From Reticulitermes speratus (Eukaryota > Arthropoda > Insecta > Blattodea > Rhinotermitidae), in contig JAJKFL010000011.1 in the NCBI GenBank assembly GCA_021186555.1, forward strand, positions 30,801,611 through 30,865,610: a stretch of DNA of 64,000 nucleotides, given 5' to 3'. A program made the translations under genes and the position numbers. Under the pieces are notes generated by a model. It had not been told where the DNA came from. It did not search any database and was given only the letters and a program-made list of their open reading frames with translations. This document shows positions 22,601 through 34,426 of the stretch, one piece after another. Position 1 is the stretch's first letter. The number at the start of each line of letters is the position of its first letter.

Positions 22601-25600
22601 CCCTCTACAGGAAACATTCTACAAAGTAATTGTTTTTACTTATGTGTTATATGTAATGCCTTCAGTCAGTGTTTAAAGTGGAACACACTTTGGCGAGGTA
22701 GCATCTACATGAATGCATATGGCATCTCTGAGACAGCAGGGGGTCTACACTGAGGTTGTTAGAGGATTATATTCTTGGTTATCATTCCAACAAACTCCTT
22801 AATTTACGTAAAGGTAAATGAAAAATGAAAGGTAAAGTTCACCTTAGAACAGGCCATGGAGGCGCAGAGAGGGAGTAGAGGTATAGATCTACTGTTTCTT
22901 TAACCTTGCACTAGATGGGGCTGGATGGTCAACACTATGCCCTGGCCACTTTACCCCGGGAAAGATACCCAATACACATTGTACAGGAGGCTGGGTGGGT
23001 GCAGAAAATTTTGCTCCCAATGGGATCTGATCCCTGCACCGCCCAGCCCGTAGCGAGTTGCTATACCAACTATGCAGTCCCAGCCCGCCCTTAATTTATG
23101 TGAGTCTCTTAATTAAACTTACTGATTTTCTCAAAAATGAGTTACACAAAAACTGATAGATGACATATGAGATGCACAACTTTTGTTTGAAACATTTCCT
23201 GATTTGGTGAATATTTAATGCTGCTTGAGGCAAACTAATTTCTGTGCACTGTGATAGGCCTATTTATAATGTGATCTGGTTTTAAGCAGTTAACTTGAAT
23301 GTGCCATAAATGAACATGAAGAGCAGTGAGGTATATAAAATTGCAAATACTCTTTGTTCAACAAAGCTTTCAGTAATTTATATAATGCTTAAGTGTCTTA
23401 TTTAACAGTGTCAGTCGCTGAGATTAGAGTGCATTGGTGATAGGTGAGTAAATGAGTCTGGGGCATTGGTGGAGTGATAGTGACGGGGAGAATCGAAGTA
23501 TTATTTGGAGAAAACCTGTCCCAGTACCACTCTGTCCACCACAAATCCTACATGGACTGACCTGGGATTGAACTCGTGCCTTGTTGATTGATAGGTTCAT
23601 TAGAGAATAATTAATTGGGATGGATATAGAATGAAGCTGTCGTGACCTCGCATTTGTCTGAAGGGAATGAGAACATCCACAAAAATCCTCCAATCAGGAT
23701 AGCTGGTCTCTAGTCCAAAATTTCAATCTAGAACACCCCCCCCCCCCCTTTATCAGACAGGGGTTACATACTTAACTGTGACATTAAGTATGGAAGGGAT
23801 TTGGAAAATATATACACTCCAAACTAGGTACTCCTTGCCACTCTTATTTCCAGGGAAAAAGGATAAAGTGTTGATGTTATATTGTTCATTGTAGGATGAC
23901 GCAAACCATGACCCACAGTGGTCAGAGGAGCAGATTGTGTCAGCACAGTTCAAGGTCAATGGGCTTACCATTGGGCAGGATGAGGTGGACATCATGCGAC
24001 GGACCACGGTGGTGGTATTTGAAGTACTAGAGAGAGCATGGGCCACAAGGGACTGTGCCCTCATTGACATGAAAATTGAGTTTGGAGTAGACTCTAAAGG
24101 TACCTTACTTCTGTTTGCATCAGAAGTAAATTATGTAGTTCTGTTCATACAGTGTGATAAATACATACACTACAGTTGGTGTTGAATGGGAATTTTTGTG
24201 ATAAAAACTATTTATAGTAAAACCCCGATTTAATGTTCCCGCCTTTAGTGAAATCCCGGATTTATTGATGATTTTTTCATGTCCCGACAATAGCTCCATA
24301 TAAACAATAAACCTCCATTTAATGAAAACCTTGATTTAGTGAAATATATTCTAATCCCCCAGCAATAGGGGTTTTAAAGTATTTTGCTGCCTGTCACCCC
24401 ATATTGGTGTCTGCCACGACAGACTAATTAACTGATCAATCAAATGAATGGCCTAGAGTGTCAGAACTTATGTCCAACACTGATAATACAATTGTCTACT
24501 ACTTACTGGACTCCATTCTGAACCAGTTTAATACTGATCTCACATCTTCACGAATAGGGTTTCAGAAATATGCTTTACTTTGGGCAGACTAATAGAAACT
24601 GACGGGGAACATAACAATATTTTTGTGAAACATGTTGTGAAACTGCGTGAACAGATTTTAAATGCCATCATATTTCCTTCTTGGCAGGGCTGACACAGGA
24701 TATAAATGCTCAGTGTACTAGACAAGTGTTAATATATTGTTACTTTTGAATGACAACTTTTTTCAATAACTGGATTCTTACTTTATTTTCAGGTTCCTAT
24801 CCCGAGTCAAATGCACATACACTGCACCACCACCCACACTGTTTCCTTAATATTGAATTTAATTTTAAAGAAATAGGATGGGAGAGTGTGGGTTCTGTAT
24901 TCATGTGGCTAAGGACAGGGACCAATTGTTGGACTCTTGTGAACATAGGTCTGGTTCCATAAAAGTTGAGGGATTCATTTCTTGAGTAGCAGAGCTACTC
25001 GGGTTTCTCTGCACTTCAAGGAACTATTATGATGAGGCACATTTCTGAAGTGAGTTCTATTTTAGTGTAACTACCGTACTCACTTCATGCAGCAAAGTCC
25101 TTCTTGAGGAGCTAATAGTTTCTCATGTACTTAATAAATTGCCTGCGCTTGGTGGGAAAAGTCACACAGCTACAAGCAAGTATAACTTACTATTGAATGC
25201 ACATATTAGTTTAGATGCCATACATATACATTTGAACTCAGAATATCTTGGGGACTGTAACAGACCTTCCATAATAAAACAGTATGCATGATCTGCCAGC
25301 ATATTTTCTCTTCAGTGTACGCAGATTTTGAAAATGAGTTGAAAGGCATTAATTTTCTGGCTTTGAATCAAGGCAGGTAATGTATTAAATGACTTAAATG
25401 AGATAACAACAGTGTTCAGTCTGGTATACTTATTTGTAATTAATTAGTGTATGTACCACCATGCTTAACATTAAAAATGCTGCATTCTTTCACTCAATAC
25501 ATTTATGTGTTTTGTAATGGATTTCAGAACAAACAGCAATTATTTCCATATGCAACATTAATTCATTGGTTTTTATAACTCAGATGGACAATATTAATGG

Positions 25601-28600
25601 ACAGTATGAACTGAACTGTTATATATAATTGTGGCTAATCTTGGTCTTTAAAGGGTTCATGAAAGTGAACTGGACTGATGTGGTGACAAGACTTTGAAAT
25701 GTAACACACCCAGTAACATGGATGTAGTGCTGTGTGTTATCAGGAGAATATTCCCTTAACCTTTGCCCAGGTCACACATACATGTACAAAGGTCAGATAG
25801 GAAACCCTGTGAACAGAGACTAGCAAACAATTGTTATCTGTATATTAAATACCCAGCACAATTTCTTGTAACTGTGCCAGAAAGTGAAAAGATTTGTGTT
25901 CTTGACTGTCAAACTTCATAACTCTGTATCTTTTTATGTTGCTATATGAAATGGCTCGTATAAATCACTTTCAGTGTTGGGGCATGATGCCATGTAGGTG
26001 GTAGAAATTTACCAAAAGTTCGGAGGAACTTGCTGCCTCCATCTCCAGGGAAGCAGGTTCCTCTGAAATGTTAGCAATTTCCACCAGACTACTTGCCATC
26101 ACATTATACAAGACAGCAAACATCAAACCTCACAACCTGCAGTACGATATTCCTTGCCAAAACATAACTGCATGAATTATTGAAAAAACATGCTGACTGT
26201 ATACCGTGAATCTAGTGATCAGATAGATGTATTTGGTAACCCAGAGTTTCTCAATGAATGTAAGAAGACCAATCTAAATAGAGGGAACAATCAAATTCAT
26301 ACGGTCCACACATCACTGCTGTAAACTTGTACACTTGGCTCTGACTGTCTATACTTATTACCATAAACAGGATATTTATTCATGTTCAGGTGTAGAAATG
26401 AAACACTGTATGTCCTTTTTCAACTAATAAACTCTTTGAAGAGTAACACAATGTGAAAATACTTTGCTGGCCAGTGCTCCCTGATATCTGAAAGAGCACT
26501 GCTTTGTTTGAGGATTCCTAGACTTTGCCCACTTGTCATTGTAACAACAGTAACATTAACAAATATGCAGAGGAGTATGGTGCATTAACGAAACAATAAT
26601 GACAGGGGAAAACCGAAGTACTTGGAGAAAAGCCTATCCCAGTGCCAGTTTGTCCACCACAAATCTCACATGGACTGGTGCCGGATTCAACCTGGGACTT
26701 GCGGTGAGAGGCTGGCGATTAACCCCCTGAGCCATGGAATGGCCCTTGAAGACTAACATTAATGTACATTATATATAAAGATTCAAATTATATGTCACAG
26801 AGTACACAGTGTGCTTCCATTAGAAAGGTCAAATGGTGAATGCTGTATGCGGGAATAATTGGTTTATTGTAAGAATCATACACATATAAATACACTTTGT
26901 GGCAAAATACAAAGTTTTAGTGTTAAACCTGGTGGTACATATACTAACAACTTGGCATTAAAGGTTTGCTTTTTTTCCCTGCCAGTCAGTTGACTGGACA
27001 AATAAGGCAGGTTCTGTTAGAATAAACATGATCCAGTCTGCCTGACAGAGGTTGCCTTGCTACTGCACGTTATTCATGTCTATGTTAAAGATATGGCACG
27101 CATATGCAACCTGTGTGACTGTCGGTACTTTCTGCTCTTTATCTTCGATGTGGAAGTGTTATTAAATTTTTATGGAACAAGCCAGGCAGTTCTTGCATGT
27201 CCTACAGCATTGTGTTTGTCACACAGACTTAAGCATTTCAAATAAAACGTCTTAAAATCAAAATTCAATAATTTTTTTTTATATTCAGGTGAGATCCTGG
27301 TGGCTGACGTTATTGACAGTGATTCCTGGCGCCTTTGGCCTTCAGGAGACAAGAGACTTATGAGAGATAAGCAAGTGTACCGTAATCTGAGCACTGTCAC
27401 CAAGGAAGATCTGGACACTGTGAAGCGTAACTTCAAATGGGTTGCTGACCAACTCAATCTCTTAACTCTAGACAGCAGCTCTCTTGTAATTATTACCATT
27501 TAAAAAAGCAACTATATAAGCTGCCTGAATATATTTTGTATCTGATTTTGTCACGCTACAATACTTATTTAAACTGGCATGTTTCTAAAATTATGGATTT
27601 AAAAATAAGAGGAGGAAAATAACGGAAAGTTGCTTCATACAATAAATTATATTAAGTGGGTAGTGCTCCATATTTGGAAGGTCCTGGATTCAAATTTGAG
27701 TCTGCAGACCAGTTATCCAGACTAATTTCATGGTTTTTCTCAGTCTGTCCATGCGAAAGGTGATGTAATACTTCTAATTAGGCTTCAAACACTTCCTTTC
27801 ACATCCTTTCCAATTCATACTCATTAATTATCCCACTATTCAATGCTGTATAGTATGAGGAACTGACAGTATATTTAACCTTTAGCATAAGGCCTTTTAA
27901 GTGCCAGTTTTCTGCTGTGGCCATAGCACTATTCAATTTAAATGTCCACTGTAGGACAGTGTTGCCCCAAGGATGTACATTTAATGGGACAAGGTCACCT
28001 TCATCCATTAAGTAAGTCATGAATGCACGAGTGAACAAACAAACAAACACACAATGCCCATGAAAATTCAATAAAGATTTATGTGAGATTTTTCGGTTTC
28101 TTCAAGAAACTGATCATTAATTGAATTGAGTATCTTTGATTTGGTGATATGATTGTACTTTTCAGGCTGTAGTATTGATGGGGTCTCCATCAGATGAGGA
28201 TCACTGTAAAAAGATTGCCAAACACTGCAAAGAGCTGGGCTTGATTTGCCAGTTACGAGTAACATCCGCTCACAAGGGAACAGAGGAGACGCTCAAAATA
28301 TTGGCACAGTATGAAGGTATGTGGTTAATCCTTTATGTTGGTCTGTCTGTAAAGGGAAAGCTATATTCTAAATCTAAGGATCATGCCATGAAGGCACAGA
28401 GGGAGTGGAAAAGTCTGCACATTCTCTAAACCTCTTGCATGCGATGGAGGTGATTGGTTAGTTTCAAGTCTTGGGCAAATTTACCCCCAAGAAAAGAATC
28501 CCTGGTACCATTGGCTAGAAGTTTACATCTTAAACACATTTTGCCAAGAACCGAACCCTAGCCATCAACCTGCAGTCAGTTGCTTAACTGATTTACCTGT

Positions 28601-31600
28601 TCTAGCTGGTATTGTCTGTTACTTTTACTTCATGATGATTCATCAACTGAATTATCTGGCCACTGTTAAGTAACAGGAAATTGTGCACTAAGGAAGTAAA
28701 TGTCATTACTGCTTCACAGTATGCATTGCTTTTCTTCAGTTCATAATGTACAAATAAGATCACAAGTGTTTATGCAGCAAGTAGTGACAGTAATTCAAGA
28801 ACATTTGCATTAATCTTTATGGGCCTGTGTCATGCCATTATGAAGGTTCTTGTACATGATAGAGCTGGCCAAGGGTTGTATTTTTAATATTAATACTGTA
28901 GCCTCCGAGTTAAAAACGTGGCCATCAGCCATATAGAAGCAGAAGATATAAACGTTCCTGATTGGTAAACTGCTACTGAGGAATTAAAAACATGGCCACA
29001 ATCCTCTGCTACCAGGGGATTCAAAATCCTTACTCCTGGATGACTGTTAACAAATTTTTAAGTATCAGAAAGAAAAAGAGATGGGGAAGAGGGATGAAGA
29101 AAGAGGAAGCAATTTTGTGACTCTGTACTTATTACTGGAATTTATGTTGAAGATTGAGCTTAAATTAAAACTGGTGATGCATGGTGCCAACTTTATTTTT
29201 CCTTCCAGGTTCCAGTGAGAAAGTAGTACTGATTGCAGTTGCTGGAAGAAGCAATGGACTTGGTCCTGTTCTATCAGGCAATACCTCCTTTCCAGTCATC
29301 AACTGTCCCCCTGTCAAGCCAGAAAATGTGGTTCAGGACATATGGTCTTCTCTCAATGTGCCATCAGGTAAGCAATATTATTCTACCTTATCACATTGAG
29401 AGGTTAGTCGCAGCACCAGTGCACTGATTTGTATTGTGGAGGCATTCAGTTCGAGTTCCTGTCAGTATATCAACCATCTTGATTGGTGGCTATCGTGGGT
29501 TTACTTCCAAGGACATGCCAGGATAATATTCTGCAGTTGGCCACAGTTTCCCACATTCTTTGCAGCTGGTATATAAACACTTTGTCACTTCAGTGACAGG
29601 TAAATAATATAATTGTTGTAGGTCACACAGTGTTATTAAATAATGCACTAACCAAGAACCATACCAACCAACTTCATGGAATAGAATCCGTGAGAAACTA
29701 ATAGCTGCTAGGCTTGTCACATTCCCTTCAGTCTGTGGAATTCAAAGGTTCATTACTGTGTTCACAAGAGCATACCATTGGGTCCTGTCCTGAACCAGGT
29801 GTAACTGTTCCAAATCCTCAAAATTTAATTCTTTGAGTCCTGTGAATTTGGCATCCCATGGTGGTGATTCTGAAGAATACTGTCTTCTGGACATTCCACA
29901 CCTGTCCAGACCGGCCCTGGGGCACACCCAGCCTTCTATACAATGGATACCAGGTCATTCCCGGGGATAGAGTGGCCGGGCCATGATGTTGACCACCCAC
30001 CCCCATCTAGCACCAAGGTCAAAAAAAGAGTACAGCTATACCTTTACTCCCACTGTGGGCCTTCATGGACTGTTCTAGGGTGAAGTGTACCTTACCTTGA
30101 CTGTCTTTTGGGATATGATGCCGTGTAGTCTGGTAGAAATGTGCCTATGTTTCAAAGGACAGTGCTACTTCCATCTTCAGGGTACTCTTCTACCCTGAAA
30201 ATGGAGGCAGCACATTGCTCAGAAACTTCAGCAAATTTCTCCATACTACATGTTATTACCCTTGTAACCCCTTTAATATTACCCTCCCATCTATACCTGC
30301 ACCTCCTAAGTGGTTTCTTCCCTTCAGGTTTCAGACTAGAAGTTTGTATGCAATTCAGTCACCATACTTGTAATATAATGTAAGGGCAAAATACAGACTC
30401 AATGTGTTATCTGACGAATATTGTTTGGCACTGCCTGTTTGCTGGCTTGTTGTATAAACCATAGCCCAAGCGGCCTCACCAACATGTGCATTGGAATACA
30501 AATGGTACTGGTCTGTCAAAATAATGACCCTATGTATAAATGAACATACGAGGAACCTACTTGGTGTTTTTCTGGAACAAATATTTTGAACGTACAGTTA
30601 AATATTGTCTAGGACAGAACTGATGGGGTCAGAGTGATGTGAACATCTGTCTCTGTGCCCTTCACTCTTCAGTCATGTCACATGACATTAATAATCTCTT
30701 TTTGTATTAATTTAAAGACAAGAAGACTTTAGAAAGCTTTAAAAAGTGTGTGGCATGAAGAATAGTTTAGGAATTTCATAGTCTTGTAATGCAAATATCA
30801 ATTTTATATGAACCTCTCTCTATAACACTGAGTTATTAATCGAAAATGCAGTTTATATGATTACATGGAATTCTTGAGTGGGGATTACAATTCAGTGAGT
30901 CAGTGAGTGGGTGGGGGGGGGGGGGGGTTTAAGGTGCAGCAGCATCGAAGGCTGTTGGTACTTGATTAGGATTTAGCTCCTATTAATCTATCATAAGCAT
31001 TAGTGTATTAAATTTCCTTCATTTATGATTAAGATTAACCCTTTTCTATCCTTCTTAATCTCACTGTGACTAGCTACAGTTAATTTGAGTGAAATTTAGA
31101 AGCAAGGAAGGAAGAAAGAAAGAAAGAAAGAAAAAGAGACTTCAGTATGGAAAAATATCAAACTCCTGCCATTTGTGTTTCCAAAGAGCCATCAATGAAT
31201 GTAAAGAGTGAAGACATAACTTTCAACATGTAGCCATAATGTGGTAAATTTGTAACTAATGGCAGAAGACTGCATACAGTTCACTTGTACAGGAAAATGA
31301 TACCAGAAGGCTTCCAACAGAGGGCAGTAAAGGATTAAGATAACAAATTTGGTGTTTAGAAGTTATTATACTCTGGAGCAATATCAAATGCAGGTCCTTA
31401 CTGTGGATGCACTACACCTGCAATTGGTCGTACAAAAGAGTTTCTTGTTTATAAAGATCTAAAATTATTTTTCCTACCTTAATGAAGACTGTGTTTTCTT
31501 GGTACCAGTATCATGTCTTGCCTGTGCACAGGATTGGGATGTACTACTGTTGTGTATCCAGAAGCAGCAGCACTTGCAGCAGCTCAAATTCACGCACTTC

Positions 31601-31698
31601 ACGATTACAACATTTGGTCTCGACTCCGTGTGAAGCAGCTCAACAACTTCACCTCTCTGAAGGTGGCTGATAAAACAATCCGAAACACAGCCTTGTAA
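19689..31698 (+). CDS. PAICS: Bifunctional SAICAR synthetase / AIR carboxylase, 8 coding exons
   Basis: The protein carboxylates AIR to CAIR and condenses it with aspartate to SAICAR, purine steps 6 and 7. Exons: 19689-19701, 21459-21662, 22447-22625, 23895-24099, 27289-27485, 28166-28316, 29209-29367, 31532-31698. All junctions are GT..AG, the phases agree, and the product is 424 aa (human 425). The first exon is only 13 coding bases (ATG plus MTGTG junction, donor GTAAGT) but joins in frame to [19 protein letters not shown]. The SAICAR synthetase part, about residues 5-260, shows [37 protein letters not shown] and [12 protein letters not shown]. The AIR carboxylase part from about 267 shows [18 protein letters not shown] and [15 protein letters not shown]. 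It is the usual animal fusion. It lies head to head with PPAT. The 3' UTR contains a long hairpin. Confidence 0.97.
20005..20240 (+). pseudogene. LINE C-terminal fragment, same family as 17.3-18.5 kb
   Basis: Encodes [20 protein letters not shown] and [10 protein letters not shown], matching the C-terminal end of the relic at 17.3-18.5 kb, followed by an AT-rich tail reaching about 20.6 kb. It is in intron 1 of PAICS. Confidence 0.65.
20650..21040. other. PAICS intron 1, no feature seen
   Basis: AT-rich intron sequence up to the SINE A target site. The duplicated target ATATTCTGTGT is at 21028-21038. Confidence 0.4.
21041..21346 (+). mobile_element. tRNA-derived SINE, family A, with TSD
   Basis: Head with box A-like GTGGCGCAGTTGGTTGAGGC and box B GGTTCGATTCCCG at about 21050-21110. 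The body matches the copy at 5393-5697 throughout (for example TGGCCCTGGGGTCAAC) and ends GGGATTAAAG. The flanks ATATTCTGTGT (21028-21038) and ATATTCTGCGT (21347-21357) match at 10 of 11 positions. It lies about 100 bp before PAICS exon 2, in the gene's orientation. Confidence 0.9.
21791..22076 (+). mobile_element. SINE family B copy with 10-bp TSD
   Basis: Diverged copy of the element at 9102-9391: box B-like GGTTCAATTCC, CCCTCATCTAGTGTGAGGGT, then CTTCATGGCATGG. It is flanked by GACTGTATGT at 21781-21790 and 22077-22086. Located in PAICS intron 2. Confidence 0.8.
22810..23088 (-). mobile_element. SINE family B copy with 13-bp TSD
   Basis: Minus-strand copy with GCACTAGATGGGG, CAGGAGGCTGGGTGGG and the tRNA-like head near 23030-23088. 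The flanks CCTTAATTTACGT (22797-22809) and CCTTAATTTATGT (23089-23101) match at 12 of 13. Located in PAICS intron 3. Confidence 0.85.
23440..23610 (-). repeat. SINE-like repeat, family E
   Basis: Shares GAGAATCGAAGTA..GGAGAAAACCTGTCCCAGTACCA..GTCCACCACAAATCC..CATGGACTG with 26585-26755 and, on the other strand, with 41185-41265. The shared GGGATTGAACTC block resembles a box B complement. No TSD was resolved. Confidence 0.5.
23737..23749. repeat. Poly-C tract
   Basis: A run of about 12 C in PAICS intron 3, likely unstable. Confidence 0.85.
24212..24370. mobile_element. Possible Tigger/pogo-like MITE fragment
   Basis: Repeated motif AAAACCCCGATTTAATG / CCTCCATTTAATGAAAACC / CTTGATTTAGTG, the kind of sequence at ends of pogo/Tigger elements. 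No clean TIR pair or TA duplication was defined. In PAICS intron 4. Confidence 0.35.
25975..26175. repeat. Hairpin repeat, CTGAAGATGG family
   Basis: Outer arms begin GGGGCATGATGCCATGTAGG and end ACTTGCCATCACATTAT, partly complementary. The centre carries AGGAACTTGCTGCCTCCATC facing GAAGCAGGTTCCTCTGAAAT. Confidence 0.55.
26585..26755 (-). repeat. SINE-like repeat, family E
   Basis: Second and clearer copy of the repeat at 23440-23610, ending with tRNA-like GGCGATTAACCCCCTGAGCC near 26720. On the minus strand that end is the likely head. Confidence 0.5.
27655..27890 (+). repeat. SINE-like repeat, family D
   Basis: Begins tRNA-like (GTGGGTAGTGCTCC, then GGTCCTGGATTCAAAT as a box B) and ends with TTTCCAATTCATACTCATTA and CCCACTATTCAATGCT, shared with 46000-46175. 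In PAICS intron 5. Confidence 0.5.
28330..28605 (-). mobile_element. SINE family B copy
   Basis: Diverged minus-strand copy: ATGCCATGAAGGCACAGAGGG, TTGCATGCGATGGAGG, AACCGAACCCTAGCC (box B complement). It begins about 15 bp after the PAICS exon 6 donor. No TSD was resolved. Confidence 0.65.
29410..29600 (+). repeat. SINE-like repeat, family D
   Basis: tRNA-like head (GCACTGATTTGTATTGTGG..GTTCGAGTTCC) and core CTTCCAAGGACATGCCAGGA, the layout also seen at 46000-46175 and 50765-50950. In PAICS intron 7. Confidence 0.5.
29650..29815 (-). mobile_element. LINE 3'-end relic
   Basis: Contains GGTTCATTACTGTGTTCACAAGAG and CCTGTCCTGAACCAG-like sequence, shared with the LINE relic at 40.4-40.7 kb. 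Confidence 0.45.
29900..30098 (+). mobile_element. 5'-truncated SINE family B
   Basis: Starts inside the body (CCGGCCCTGGGGCACACC) and continues through ACCACCCACCCCCATCTAGC to the CCTTACCTT tail. The tRNA-like head is missing. Confidence 0.8.
30110..30262. repeat. Hairpin repeat, CTGAAGATGG family
   Basis: GGGATATGATGCCGTGTAGT at the left, CTACTTCCATCTTCAGGGTA at the centre facing TACCCTGAAAATGGAGGCAG. Arms partly complementary. Confidence 0.5.
30255..30345 (-). mobile_element. Small LINE 3'-end fragment
   Basis: ATATTACCCTCCCATCTATA and TTCTTCCCTTCAGGTTTC match the LINE tails at 6.6 and 40.6 kb. Confidence 0.4.
30906..30928. repeat. Poly-G tract
   Basis: Run of about 16 G interrupted once, in PAICS intron 7, followed by ordinary intron and a short (GAAA)n run at about 31108-31135. 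Confidence 0.85.
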
Positions 31699-31758
31699 AT
31701 GGACACCTACTTTTGGTATTTGACTCTAGCATGTGTAGGAATGAAGACTTGTCTTGAG

Positions 31759-31917
31759 GCATGTAACATCATGTAGTCTGGTAGAAGTGTATTGACATTT
31801 CAGAAGATTCTGCTGACTCCATCATCAGGGTAGATGATCGTTTACCCTGGTGATGGAGGCAGTAGGATCTTCTGAAACGCTGTTATACTGCTAACAGACT
31901 ACATGGCATTACAACCC
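31759..31917. repeat. Long hairpin in the PAICS 3' UTR
   Basis: Left arm 31759-31838 and right arm 31839-31917 are reverse complements over almost their whole length (CATCATGTAGTCTGGTAG versus CTAACAGACTACATGG) with hardly any loop. The centre carries CATCATCAGGGT / ACCCTGGTGATGG. It lies between the PAICS stop and its AATAAA. Confidence 0.85.
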
Positions 31918-31980
31918 AACTGTACTAAGAATCTCAAATTTCACATGTGTGAATATTTGTTGCATTTTAATGTTAACATT

Positions 31981-31986
31981 AATAAA
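31981..31986 (+). terminator. Likely poly(A) signal of PAICS
   Basis: AATAAA 283 bp after the PAICS stop, within an A-rich stretch and just after the hairpin repeat at 31759-31917. Confidence 0.5.
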
Positions 31987-31989
31987 AAA

Positions 31990-34105
31990 AATTAAAGACC
32001 ATTAATTATCTCCAACTAGTACCGAAAGTGAAAGAACATAATTTCACAGAGCACATTAATGTTAATTACTTTTATTGTCGTGTTTTGATGATAATTTTGA
32101 CAGAACTCTTGAACATATGAAGAATATAAAAAGTAACTACATAATTTAGCTGAAAAGGGTACAACAAGAATTTTGTAGCAGTATTTGCTAAAATAAATTT
32201 CAGTTCATTGTGTTTGCTTATGATTTCACATAAATCGGATGCAATCACATAAGACATAAACACTGGGGCAACTAGTCTTTATGCAGACTCAAAAAAAATT
32301 GTTATTTGTAAGGATCAGACCAAAATGTTTCAGCACACTTTCTGGATACTGATTCATCTAAATTTAGATGTGTATGATTACTCTAGGCTTACTGTAAAGG
32401 CAAAATAATGTAAGATGTTAATACATGCTCATATTGGTGGAAACTTTTTGTCATTTTTATACAAGAATTACAAATATATACTTTTCTATGCACTTTCAAA
32501 TCTGTCTATTTTTCCTGAGATGTCCTGTTGGCTGTGACTGTCTCTGACACATTATAGTCATTAACAATAGAACATCTCCTTTTCAGAGGTCTGCCTCTCA
32601 GCTTTGTTACTGCAAATGTGAAACAAGAATTTTCAGTTTCTTAGGCCATATCAAGACAGAACGGTGGATTTACACCACTGATTGTTTGAAAATGCTTCTT
32701 TGCACATAAGAAATATAATCATAACTGTCATGACAATATGTCCACATGAATTAATACAGTAGTGAAAAGATGTGAATTAAATTTGATATTTGGACTTAAT
32801 AAAACAGGAATTTATAGTCTCACATATGTAAATGTGTGATGATTCACGTATGTTCGACATGCTGACATGTCTCTAACACTACAGGGAAACATCTGAAAAC
32901 GTTTTTCATTACGAATATATATATATATATACTGTATATAAACACAACTATTATAATTTAAAAAAGAAATTACCTGAATTTCCAAGTCCTGGTTATCAGT
33001 TTCTGGTATTTTTCAGAAGCTTATGGTGTAAAGCAAAGTGTTCTTGTAGCAGATTTAATTTTCTACTTTTCTGAAAGGAAAGAAAAGCCTATTACTACCA
33101 AGTAATCATAAAGTGGAGAAAGAGTGAAGCTTTTGAGTCTTAAGCCTGGTCAGTGAATAATGAGTTACAAGCTATAAAAAGGAATCTGTAAAGATATTCC
33201 AGTGGCCTGCATCCTCTGTCCTTCTTGGGCTCCATGGACCTTGAAGATGAAGGCAGGAAGCTCCTCTGAAACCTTGTGATATGTCAGAAGATTGGACTCT
33301 TCATCAACACTGCTGCGAGAAACTGAAATCTCTCAGAATTTTTTAAGTTTCCTTTGTGGGTAGCTTCAAAAACTTCACTAGTGATAGCAATTTAAGTGGA
33401 AGAGAAAGAATTATGTTCATACATTTACAAATTCAGAATATAATGAGATTTCCTGTGTGATCAAAATTTAAAATTGACATTAAAAAGGAAGTTACTCATA
33501 GTGAAATTGCCATTCCATATTTATCACTAACTAATGGATTCTAAAATTATCTTATTTATCCACGAAAAGAGATTTTAAATATCCTGGTACTAAGGGGTTG
33601 ACTGCCACATTTTAATTGGGAAGTATGATTATCATTCATGAACAGGAGATTTTAAATCACCCAGTTCTACAGGGATGACAGCTGTATTTGAACTTGAGGG
33701 GTTACAGTATTAATACTCAAAAAACGTCATATTCAGCCAGCTGGACCCCACATATGCACCACTGAAATGATGCAACACAGTAATAAAGGCTAAACTGAGA
33801 CATTAAATGGACAGAACTTAACACTGTGATCATGTGTGATGGGCCTATATAAATTACAATTCCAAACATGGAAAAACAGATTTTAAAGTAACTGAGAAGG
33901 AATTGTGCATAAATCATCTGCATTGTCATAGTTGACTGGAATCATTTTCTGCTGGTTCTTTGTATCATAATATAGTGCCACAGCATGTATGATATTGTCA
34001 AAACAGTTGCATGAGGGATTGGATACCTTTTGGTGTCTGATAGAGTAACTGGATGATTTTGAGTCCACTGCTCAATGTGTGGCATCTACAGCACTCCAAG
34101 AACCA
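31990..34105. other. Intergenic, no gene seen
   Basis: AT-rich spacer after PAICS. It holds an (AT)n run at about 32923-32938 and a weak hairpin-family trace at about 33210-33310 (CTTGAAGATGAAGGCAGGAA..CCTCTGAAACC). No exon recognised. Confidence 0.45.
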
Positions 34106-34120
34106 CCTATAATATCTACT

Positions 34121-34411
34121 GTAAGTAAAAAACATGGAGTTTTCCCTGTCCATGCCATGAAGGCATATAGTGGGAGTAGAGGTATAGCTCCACTCATTTT
34201 TAACCTTGGCACCAGATTGAGATGAGTGATTAACTTCATGCCCTGGCCATTTACCCATGGGAAAGAACTCCTGTGCCTAGGAGGATGGGTGGGCCCCAGA
34301 GTCAGTCTGAACATTTTTGAGAAGAGAAAAACCTCTTGCCCCTACAGAGATTCGAACCCCAGACTGTCCACCCTGTAGTCTAGTCACTATACTGACCATG
34401 CACTGACTCTG
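34121..34411 (-). mobile_element. SINE family B copy with 11-bp TSD
   Basis: A 291-bp minus-strand copy (GGGAGTAGAGGTATAGCTCC, CTAGGAGGATGGGTGGG, GATTCGAACCCCAGAC as box B complement), matching the 290 bp of the copy at 9102. Perfect duplication TAATATCTACT at 34110-34120 and 34412-34422. Confidence 0.9.
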
Positions 34412-34426
34412 TAATATCTACTATAG

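Larger units (their letters stand above)
24965..27288. other. PAICS intron 4, mostly unassigned
   Basis: Holds a hairpin repeat copy at about 25975-26175 and a family E repeat at 26585-26755. The rest is AT-rich intron with no recognised exon. Confidence 0.4.
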
